Source: Acidimicrobiia bacterium (lineage in GTDB: Bacteria; Actinomycetota; Acidimicrobiia; Acidimicrobiales; Bin134). From it: 46,023 nucleotides of DNA. The first letter of the stretch is position 1. Every line of letters begins with the position of its first letter. The stretch spans positions 1-46,023 of the forward strand of contig VYCQ01000008.1 in NCBI GenBank assembly GCA_009843865.1, given 5' to 3'. Shown here piece after piece: positions 35,031 through 42,299 of this stretch. Under the pieces are notes generated by a model. It was not told the DNA's origin. It did not search any database and saw only the letters and a program-made list of their open reading frames with translations. Made by a program: the position numbers and the translations under genes.

Positions 35031-36503
35031 GTGACCAACTCTTCGGGTATCGGCCAAACACGATCTGCGAGTTTGGGTGTCAAGAGCCTATGGATTTTAT
35101 GTTTGACTCTTGTACTGTTCGTGGGGGCTTGTGGAAACGACAACAGCATTGATATCTCTACAACCGCTACCACCCAAGCTGAGCTACGCGAAACAGGGGC
35201 CAACAGCCTGGAATCAACCCCGACTTCGACAAGCGCGACCCCTACCCAGATAGCAACAACAGAATCTAGCTCTGAGATAACTGATGAACCATCCATTCCA
35301 CACACGAAAACCAACGATGAAGCCCTACCAGAGACAACCCCTAGCACCGGTGCTATCACCTCAGCAGATAAAGACCTCCAAGGTTATGCTTCGGGCTTAG
35401 ATATCGAGGCCATTCATCAGGTAAGCCGGGATTGGATGGTATCTGCTGGTGCCCCGGGGTTAGTGGTGGCCATAGCTCAAGGTGATGAAGAACCCTGGAC
35501 ATTCAGCTGGGGAGTGAGCGACCTAGACACAGCAGAGCCGCTCAGCACCGATGACTACGTTCGCATCGGGTCGGTGACCAAACCAGTCACCACAGTTACG
35601 GTTTTATCTTTGGTTGAAGATGGTCTGCTGGATTTAGATGTGCCTATCACTAAATATTTAGGAGATAATTGGTACAACACCTACGAACACGGTGCCGCTA
35701 TCACATTGCGTCACCTTATGGGCCACACCGCTGGGTTCGTTGATTACGCTTTTGATCCTGGCTTTTTTGTGCTCGGCTCAGCTCGTCTAGACGTGCCCAT
35801 CCAACCCCATGAGATCGTGCGGTTCGCCACCAATTACGGTCCTGTAGCCGATTTTGAAAGCGAATTTCACTACAGCACTGCTGGGCATGTGGTTGCTGGC
35901 ATGGTAATTGAGGCCGCCACTGGCAACCCAGCGGATGTAGAGATCCGATCTCGTATCCTTGATCCGTTAGGTTTAGAAAACACCTATTTGCCACCCAACG
36001 AGCTGCCGCCTACCCCGGTAGTGAACAGCTATAACGGTGGTCTGTTGTATACGGCTTTCTCATCGCTTACTAGAGTGCCAGACGAAGCCCACCACGACTA
36101 TCTCGGTAACCAATACATAGCTACCAACAGTTATCCACAAGAGTTTCTACAAACGGCAGGTTGGACCGGCGGCGGCATGGAAGCAACAATTGGAGATGTA
36201 TCCAAGATGTTTCGAGGGCTGTTTGCTGGAGAGCTGATCAACGACGAACTCTTAACTGAAATGACCACCCCCAGCGTGGAACTCGACTATGGCCTCGGCG
36301 TAGACATTCAATACATTGCCGATCAAGTGGCTTACAGCCACGGTGGTACAACCCCAGCATTCAGCACCCGCGTTATTTACATCCCAGAGTGGGATCTCAC
36401 GCTAGCTGCCAGTGCAAACGTGTTACCCGCCAACCCCAACATCCAAGAATTGCTTAAACAACTAATCCCCATTACGACACAAGGTTGGGATCTAGAGCAG
36501 TAG
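35031..36503 (+). CDS. Serine hydrolase lipoprotein (class C beta-lactamase/DD-peptidase fold)
   Basis: A lipoprotein signal ends in LVLFVGAC (Cys27), followed by a Thr/Ser-rich linker of about 90 residues. The catalytic domain has SVTK (Ser181, Lys184) in RIGSVTKPVTTVTVL, LRHLMGHTAGF, a YSTAGHVV segment at the YxN position and YSHGGTTPAFST at the KTG-equivalent site (HGG). The pattern is that of beta-lactamase-related serine hydrolases (esterase, DD-peptidase or D-amino-acid hydrolase); resistance function should not be assumed. It ends 67 bp before tRNA-Leu. Confidence 0.87.
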   Translation: MTNSSGIGQTRSASLGVKSLWILCLTLVLFVGACGNDNSIDISTTATTQAELRETGANSLESTPTSTSATPTQIATTESSSEITDEPSIPHTKTNDEALPETTPSTGAITSADKDLQGYASGLDIEAIHQVSRDWMVSAGAPGLVVAIAQGDEEPWTFSWGVSDLDTAEPLSTDDYVRIGSVTKPVTTVTVLSLVEDGLLDLDVPITKYLGDNWYNTYEHGAAITLRHLMGHTAGFVDYAFDPGFFVLGSARLDVPIQPHEIVRFATNYGPVADFESEFHYSTAGHVVAGMVIEAATGNPADVEIRSRILDPLGLENTYLPPNELPPTPVVNSYNGGLLYTAFSSLTRVPDEAHHDYLGNQYIATNSYPQEFLQTAGWTGGGMEATIGDVSKMFRGLFAGELINDELLTEMTTPSVELDYGLGVDIQYIADQVAYSHGGTTPAFSTRVIYIPEWDLTLAASANVLPANPNIQELLKQLIPITTQGWDLEQ

Positions 36504-36570
36504 CAACCCCTATGATTTGGCTGCAATCCAACACTTCAGCGGTTAACAAATCGGATACCGTAAATAATCA

Positions 36571-36656
36571 GCCCGGGTGGCGGAATTGGCAGACGCAGGG
36601 GGCTTAAACCCCCCAGCCTCCAAGGAGGCGTGTGGGTTCGAATCCCACCCCGGGCA
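36571..36656 (+). tRNA. tRNA-Leu (anticodon UAA)
   Basis: The 86-nt cloverleaf has acceptor stem GCCCGGG/CCCGGGC, the class II long variable arm (GCCTCC/GGAGGC), anticodon stem GGGGG/CCCCC with loop CTTAAAC (anticodon TAA), and T arm GTGGG-TTCGAAT-CCCAC. The genomic sequence lacks an encoded CCA end (the bases after the discriminator A are CAG). A reading frame over it is a tRNA shadow. It stands at the left edge of the defence region, a frequent integration site, but I see no repeated tRNA end in the window. Confidence 0.97.
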
Positions 36657-36663
36657 CAGTTGT

Positions 36664-36682
36664 ATGGGTAGGAAACGCCCAT
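36664..36682 (+). terminator. Short hairpin after tRNA-Leu
   Basis: ATGGG and CCCAT pair around a 9-nt loop, 8 bp after the tRNA end, followed by TT only. It is a weak candidate terminator. Confidence 0.3.
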
Positions 36683-36829
36683 TTAACAGGGATAATGATC
36701 TGTTCACTCTGTTGCCATATCGCTTTATGAACTACTCAAGTGGATGGGGAGTTTTCGGAGTATTCACAATTGTCGGACAGCCCGGGGATCAAGATTGCGC
36801 ACGGTTGGCCAGGCGACGCAATCCGATTC

Positions 36830-37087
36830 CTAGTCGTTTGGGTTTGTACTGGCTTGCTCCAAGTTGGCACCGCTGCGATTATCAGGAACAGCCCGATAGA
36901 CCTGAATTCCCGCTAGCACTCTGCCCGGATCTTTGCTTCGGCCCAGATTGCAAAGCAGATCGCCGATTTTCAGCGGATGGACGTGGCTGACTTGCACCGG
37001 GGGGTCGGCCCCCTCGAAAAACGAAGCGCGGGCGCGGTGGTACACATTCTGGTAGTCGATGAACACAACAATCCGGTCGTCAGGCAC
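36830..37087 (-). pseudogene. Truncated NYN/PIN-like domain gene
   Basis: The 85 codons from GTG 37087 encode RIVVFIDYQNVYHRARASFF, the first strand and catalytic Asp region of NYN (DUF88-like) RNase domains, followed by DLLCNLGRSKDPGRVLAGIQVYRAVPDNRS. NYN domains need about twice this length, including the second and third acidic clusters. After a TAG at 36830 I find no continuation in any - strand frame down to the tRNA. It is probably a 3'-truncated relic left by an insertion or deletion between the tRNA and the defence genes. Confidence 0.6.
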
Positions 37088-37101
37088 GGGACAAAAAGTA
37101 G

Positions 37102-37135
37102 CCCCGCCATGCCCTAAAACCAGGGTATGGCGGGG
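37102..37135 (-). terminator. Hairpin with T-run just upstream of the NYN fragment
   Basis: CCCCGCCATGCCCT and AGGGTATGGCGGGG form a 14-bp stem with one G-T or mismatched pair and a 6-nt loop. On the - strand it is followed by CTACTTTTTG, a good intrinsic terminator. It lies 14 bp before the NYN start, so it would stop transcripts entering that gene or act as an attenuator. No intact - strand gene ends right before it. Confidence 0.6.
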
Positions 37136-37757
37136 AGGAATACGATCACTGTACCCGCGCGAACTGCACTCGACAACCTCATTTGGCCAAAGCCGGTGAC
37201 GATTTGAGACCCGATCCTTGTCCTAACGATGACTCACAAGCACGATTATGTTCGATTCTGACCTCATTGAAGAAAAATGCTGATTGCTCAGACCTCGTTT
37301 TTTGGTCTCATATGTATATCTCAAGGGATCACGTCAAGTCTGGTTATAATCTCCTCAGTATCAGATATGTTTCTCAAATCCGTTTTCGAGGTCCTGGACC
37401 TTCCCGAATAAGCGTGACAGTTGCTGATTGGGTGGAAGGAAGAAGGGCATCGCCGATTGTCCGGGTCTGAAACTCGTTGATGAGTGCGTTCAACTCGCTG
37501 GTGTTTTCAGACAGTCCGAGTAGCGCTACCGAAATCAGTTTCCTTTCGGCTCGTTGGAAACCCGTTTCGATCCAATTCCAACACAAGTTAGTCAACCCTT
37601 ATGCTGAGTGGAGTGAAGAGTGAGAGCCCTATGCGGCTTTCCGGTACCTGTCGAAATAGGTGATCTGATCTCACTCGTTGGCGTTTAGTCACACACATAA
37701 TGTGTAATAGATACTTATTCATGCGCCAAATGTGGCGAATGGTGTAGTTGGGGGATC
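37136..37757. other. Gene-poor stretch before the defence genes
   Basis: I see no convincing gene in these 622 bp. Frames at 37183-37470 (+) and 37374-37595 (-) overlap each other. The second encodes ERKLISVALLGLSENTSEL, a helical sequence that could be a small protein or a relic, but it has no ribosome-binding site that I can defend. The right end holds the palindromes upstream of the GHKL ATPase. Confidence 0.5.
37693..37737. promoter_or_regulatory. Two palindromes upstream of the GHKL ATPase gene
   Basis: ACACAT-A-ATGTGT (37693-37705) is a perfect 13-bp palindrome overlapping TAATGT, a possible -10 element. CGCCA-AATG-TGGCG (37724-37737) is a second perfect inverted repeat. They lie 20-65 bp before the ATG and could be repressor sites of the defence operon. 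A TTGGCG at 37678 as -35 gives a spacing of only 14 bp, so the promoter is not certain. Confidence 0.4.
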
Positions 37758-39212
37758 ATGGGTTCGAAAAAATCCGGGCAACCGCTACGACAGAGTGAGC
37801 AAACCTCTGTCCTCGTCGATGAGCGCAACTTTCTGGAGGCAATTCGGGATGCTGGCTATCGCAATGCGGCCGTAACCATAGCGGAACTCGTGGACAACGC
37901 CATTGAAGCTGACGCAACCACCGTGAAGATAGAAGTCACTAGCGATGGTGATCTGAAGTTCCCTGTCCAGATTTCCGTCATCGACGATGGTCGGGGCATG
38001 TCGCTCAAGGAACTGCAACTAGCACTTGTTTTCGGCGGGTCATCGCGGTTTGGCAGCCGTGACTTATTCGGGCGATTTGGTATGGGTTTGCCCTCCGCTT
38101 CATTGAACCTTGCGCGTGACATTGAGGTTATGTCCTGGAGGGGTTCGTTAATCAGAACAGTTCGGCTGTCACTGGACGACCGAAATAGGTTTAACGGCCA
38201 CAGTATCCGGTCCCGTCGCCTTATTCGCGACCGTATGCCAACTCCAAGCGGAACAAAAGTCCTTCTTCGCTCGTGTGACCGCCACGGCTACGAGCGACCA
38301 GGTTGGCTAAGCCGTTCAATTACGACCGAACTTGGGCGGATATTCCGTCGCCAACTTGAATCGGGTCTCCATATCTCCGTCAATGGTAACAAGATTCCTG
38401 TGATGGAGCATCTTCTATTGAAGGCGGGGGCCGCTTTGTACGGCGACATGCTGCGGTATCAGATCGACGGCCCGGGTAGAGGAGGGCAGGTGCGTGTGCA
38501 GTTCTCCGAACTGCCAGTGTTGCGCTGGTCAACAATGAGTTCTTCCGAGAAGGCGGCTATGGGCATCCCTAGCACGAAGCCGATCTCTATTCTCCGAGCA
38601 GGTCGCGAGATTGATCGAGGCTGGTGGTTCATGGGATCAAAGAGGCGCGAGAACTATGACTCTTGGTGGCGATGTGAATTGGATTTTGACCCGATCCTTG
38701 ACGAGTGGTTTGGGGTCTCGTACACAAAGCAAGGCATTCAGCCTGTACAGGCGTTGAAAGATCTGCTTACTCCAGATCTCGAAACGATTGCCCGGTCGAT
38801 GAACTCGAGAGTCCGGAGTCAGTTCGATCTTGTGAAGATTGCAGATCCCATACAGGTGGCAGAACGGACAGTGCAAGCAGTGATCCCAGTCCTGCCCGAT
38901 GCCCTCGGTTGTCGAGGCGGCAGGAAGCGGGATATCCGAGTGGCTCTTGGCGAGACAAAGAGCCCCGCAGTCTTTGAGGTGCGGACATCCCGGTCTGTAG
39001 AAACGGTAACCCTGAACATTTGCCATCCACTGATTCGTGACCTCTACGCCCCACTGGCATCGTCCGACTTGACAACCTCAAAGTCTGCAGCAGCCCGAGT
39101 GGCACTCGTCGCGCTTGCTGGGGCGCTGATAGACACAGGGGCATGGCCTGTTGCCGGACGGGCGCAAGCGTGGAGTGACGTGGTGGCCACGTTGCTTGAG
39201 CGTTGTCCATGA
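37758..39212 (+). CDS. GHKL ATPase, MORC/paraMORC-like (HATPase_c_3)
   Basis: The protein of 484 residues is preceded by GGGGG (37749-37753), a good ribosome-binding site. The Bergerat ATP fold is complete: N box TIAELVDNAIEADAT (Glu43, Asn47), G1 VIDDGRGMS (75-82) and G2 FGRFGMGLPSASL (104-116). A downstream S5-like domain contains STKPISILRAGREIDRGWW (near 271), typical for MutL/MORC-like ATPases linked to restriction and defence. There is no histidine-kinase DHp helix and no membrane segment. In published prokaryotic MORC and paraMORC loci such ATPases accompany helicases and nucleases. The stop overlaps the next start (ATGA). Confidence 0.85.
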   Translation: MGSKKSGQPLRQSEQTSVLVDERNFLEAIRDAGYRNAAVTIAELVDNAIEADATTVKIEVTSDGDLKFPVQISVIDDGRGMSLKELQLALVFGGSSRFGSRDLFGRFGMGLPSASLNLARDIEVMSWRGSLIRTVRLSLDDRNRFNGHSIRSRRLIRDRMPTPSGTKVLLRSCDRHGYERPGWLSRSITTELGRIFRRQLESGLHISVNGNKIPVMEHLLLKAGAALYGDMLRYQIDGPGRGGQVRVQFSELPVLRWSTMSSSEKAAMGIPSTKPISILRAGREIDRGWWFMGSKRRENYDSWWRCELDFDPILDEWFGVSYTKQGIQPVQALKDLLTPDLETIARSMNSRVRSQFDLVKIADPIQVAERTVQAVIPVLPDALGCRGGRKRDIRVALGETKSPAVFEVRTSRSVETVTLNICHPLIRDLYAPLASSDLTTSKSAAARVALVALAGALIDTGAWPVAGRAQAWSDVVATLLERCP

Positions 39213-41146
39213 ATTCAGAAGCTTTACAGCTTCCAATACCTCGGATTTTCGGAACTTCAGAGCGCCAGCTCTTGAAGCGACTTGCGAATGAGGTACCGAT
39301 TGACGCAGTTCAGATCGAGTCGACCACGACAGCATGCAGGGCTGCGCTGGCACTTCTACGTGATTTGAGTGCCCAAGGCTGGGATGTCGAGTGGACACCA
39401 GACGCAATTGTCGTGTCTCCGCCGCAAAGCAATGACGACGTTGAGCAGGAGAAGGAGCGTGTTCGATTTCAAGAGCTGCTGAAGCGAGACGAGCAACTGC
39501 GTACTCCGTCTGTTCGCAAGTTCATAGAGGGAATGGAACGTCCGAGGGAGTGGGACGGCCGGTTCCGCTCAATCTTTGACTTGATGCGTGATGGCATTGA
39601 GCTCTCGGAGAAACTTGAGATAGCTAACTCAGGGCAGTTGGCCTTCAGCGACATCGTTGATCCCTATCTCCATGTCATCGAAAGCAGCGAGCGTTGCGAG
39701 TGGACCGGTCTGAGGCTCATGGACGTGTGGAGGTACTTCAGGCATACGTGGTCCAACCAATACGTCAGCACTCCGGGCAGGTCGATGCCGGTTCTCGTCC
39801 GTGACCGAGCTGCAGAAAATCATCCCGTTATTGGTATCGCCGCGCTGGGAAGCGCCATCGTTCAGTTGGCGCATCGCGATCGTGCTCTGGGTTGGAATCC
39901 ACCGGATGTTCTCAATCAGCTCCGTCAAAGCCCCACATCCCTTAACTCGAAGTGGCTACTTGACCGACTAGATGCATGGCGATCCGAGTTGTACACCCTC
40001 GACTTGGCGGCTGACGGGCTCTGGAGCGACGAATGGTGGGATGCCCCTGAACTTGCAGATGTCGAGGCACTCGCTCGAGAGTCCGAGTCAAGACGTGAAC
40101 GACACCAGAGGTTGGGACGCAAGTCCGACTTCAAGACAAGCAAGGCGGGCTGTGGCGATGAGTTCTGGCTGGCCCGAGCACAGATGGACCTGTTCCGGAG
40201 TAAGCGCTGTAAGTTGGCAGCGGATCTCCTGCGGGTGCGGCGCGCACTAGCGCCATGCATCGACGACGCGTCAGAAAAAGCGCTGGCAGCGATTCTCTCG
40301 ACTGCAGCAGGCCGAAGGAGCGTGGGTTGGACCATTCGGCGGGCCAAGGCTGAGACGGTTGGCACCGAGATCGCCGACATTACAGTCTGTGGGGCCATCG
40401 CGCCGTACACGCACCTGCTTGGTGGAAAGCTTGTCGCAAGCCTCCTGGTAAGCCCCACAGTGGTCCGTGCCTATCACAAGAAGTACCGCGATAGGCCCAG
40501 CGAAATCGCATCGTCAATCGCAGCACGAAATATCGTCAGGTCGGCAAACCTCATCTATCTGGGAACAACCTCGCTATATGGCGCTGGTTCGAGTCAATAT
40601 AACCGACTCAAGATTCCGGCTGACGTGCTCGAAAGCTCAACCGACCTTGAGTTCGTCCCCCTTGGACGTTCACGATCCTTTGGTACATCGCACCTGTCTC
40701 AGGAAGCGGTGTCGGCGCTCGCAGATCTTGCCGAACAGGCACAGAGTGGAGTTCGTGTGAAGAGCATCTTTGGCGAAGGAGCAAGTCCGAAGTTTCGCAA
40801 GGTTAGGCAAGGAATGGACCTGCTTGGCTGGCCATCTGAAGAACTGCTGCGACATCGCCGAGAGCGGATCATCTATGGCGTTAAACTTGCTGCTGCTCCA
40901 GGGGACTACCTGCTGCGGTGCCAAGGCCACCCTGACTACCTATTTAACCCCGACCTCGAGGACGATATCGCTCGGATCTCTGAATGGTGGAGAGTGCGCT
41001 GGATGATCCCAAGGAGCCAGAGGGAAGGCATAGCCGATGCAGTGGCTCAGCACACGCTTCATCGGCCAGTCAAGCATGGCGCTCGCGTCGATTTGTCGAC
41101 CTGTTCTCTATCCGAAGGCGTACTATTCGGAGCGCATGACGAATAG
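39209..41146 (+). CDS. DUF4338 (DruA-like) defence protein
   Basis: ATG 39209 overlaps the ATPase stop as ATGA; a TTG at 39203 is less likely. Of 645 residues, the DUF4338 signature runs from about 205 (VIGIAALGSAIVQLAHRDRALGW) to about 475, with VCGAIAPYTHLLGGKLVASL near 395 and NLIYLGTTSLYGAGSSQYNR near 450. DUF4338 is the domain of DruA of type I Druantia. An acidic, charged N-terminal 200 residues and a C-terminal domain (LLRHRRERIIYGVKLAAAPGDY) flank it. The biochemical role of DruA is unknown to me. The gene meets the nuclease gene tail to tail with a 24-nt overlap. Confidence 0.78.
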   Translation: MNSEALQLPIPRIFGTSERQLLKRLANEVPIDAVQIESTTTACRAALALLRDLSAQGWDVEWTPDAIVVSPPQSNDDVEQEKERVRFQELLKRDEQLRTPSVRKFIEGMERPREWDGRFRSIFDLMRDGIELSEKLEIANSGQLAFSDIVDPYLHVIESSERCEWTGLRLMDVWRYFRHTWSNQYVSTPGRSMPVLVRDRAAENHPVIGIAALGSAIVQLAHRDRALGWNPPDVLNQLRQSPTSLNSKWLLDRLDAWRSELYTLDLAADGLWSDEWWDAPELADVEALARESESRRERHQRLGRKSDFKTSKAGCGDEFWLARAQMDLFRSKRCKLAADLLRVRRALAPCIDDASEKALAAILSTAAGRRSVGWTIRRAKAETVGTEIADITVCGAIAPYTHLLGGKLVASLLVSPTVVRAYHKKYRDRPSEIASSIAARNIVRSANLIYLGTTSLYGAGSSQYNRLKIPADVLESSTDLEFVPLGRSRSFGTSHLSQEAVSALADLAEQAQSGVRVKSIFGEGASPKFRKVRQGMDLLGWPSEELLRHRRERIIYGVKLAAAPGDYLLRCQGHPDYLFNPDLEDDIARISEWWRVRWMIPRSQREGIADAVAQHTLHRPVKHGARVDLSTCSLSEGVLFGAHDE

Positions 41147-42299
41147 CTCTGAATGCGGCATGACGTGAAGCTGAACCTTCTCCGATTCGTAGTCATCGGA
41201 CCTGTATAACTCGAGGGCCCGCACATGGTCCCCCGACTCGATTCCATCGATCGGACCGTAGATGGTGGCATGCGATGAAGTCTGACGAAGTTGCACCGTC
41301 CCCGAATTAGCGGTCCGCAGTTCCCGCACTTCCAGTTCCAGGTCGATGGGGTTGGTCCTCTCCCTGTTTGTCTCGGTTTCCCAGTACTCATCGCAGAGAT
41401 GCCGTACCGAGCAGTATCGACAGGTATTCGGTAACGGTCTTGCTTTGGGGATCCCTTTCTCTAGCGCCTCGGTAGCGACCTCAATCCGTGTTCGAAGTGA
41501 GTCCCTAGCGTCGTCGTAATCGACTCCATCTAGAGCAAGATCAATCGAACTGGACGGGTAGACGATCCTTAACCTCGTGGCAGTGCGGCCTTCCGGGTTG
41601 CGAATCACGTCGTGCTTCCACAAGGTCGAGTAGCAGCGCACCTGCTCCTCATGAGCGATATTCGGGGAACCGGACTTGAAGTCAATGATTTCCGCGCCTT
41701 CCTCAGTGACTTCCAGGAGGTCGACAACACCTATGAATCGGAGTGCGTCGTCCGCAACTATCTGTTCAGGGTAGGTGCCTGGACGTAGTCGAAAGGTCTG
41801 AAGAGTCGCCGGATGGGGATGCTTCTTCCGAGGAGATATTCGCTCGATACTCATCATCAGTTGTTGGACTGCGGTTCGCATTGACGGCACCTATTCAGTC
41901 AATTGCCGCTTGAGATAGTCGCTTATTCGCGTGGCCCGAGGATTCGACCGCAGTTCGTTCAGTTCGGCTTCGAACTGCAAGCTCCAAACACCGGAGATGC
42001 CGCCCAAATCCTGCAATACTTACAGTGCTGCTCGAGTCCTCGATTCCACTGCACCCTGCGCTAGACAGCGAGCGCAAGATCGATTCGGCACTGCGGTGAA
42101 CTACGAGTCCAATCAGCGTCGAAAATGATGGGCGTCTTGGGTAGCCGCGACCCTCCCAGAGTCCCCGGTAGGTTGCATTTGAGAGCGCCCACCTCCTTGG
42201 GCACGCCTCGACATCCTTTAGGGCTGAGAAGCTCCACCTGGTAGGCGGGGTAGGCCACTCGCCGCTGACTCCAGATATCTGCGTCTCAAACTTCCTCAC
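41123..42299 (-). pseudogene. RecB/Cas4-like PD-(D/E)XK nuclease with Fe-S cluster, interrupted
   Basis: The N-terminal piece (GTG 42299, coupled to the helicase stop as GTGA) has WSFSALKDVEACPRRWAL (first Fe-S Cys) and GLVVHRSAESIL (motif I His). The C-terminal piece (GTG 41890 to 41123) has FIGVVDLLEV, EIIDFKSG, EEQVRCYSTLW (QxxxY) and CRYCSVRHLC (three Cys). Together they give every residue expected of a Cas4/RecB-type nuclease. The frame joining them reads VLQDLGGISGVWSLQFEAEL and on to YLKRQLTE, a protein-like helical sequence. It is reached by dropping one base near 42020, and then meets TAG at 41893-41891. Minus one base the span is 1176 nt, exactly 392 codons. Sequencing error, decay or two-piece expression are possible. 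Confidence 0.8.

Noticed and set aside
36133..36141. Single TTATCCACA inside the serine hydrolase gene
   Set aside because: One isolated DnaA-box match inside a coding region is expected by chance.
36577..36990. + strand frame beginning MAELADAGGLNPPASK
   Set aside because: This is the usual false protein read from a tRNA-Leu gene.
37183..37595. Overlapping frames at 37183-37470 (+) and 37374-37595 (-) as genes
   Set aside because: Neither has a ribosome-binding site or recognisable domain; the second has a protein-like helical segment, so it is mentioned only in the description of the gap.
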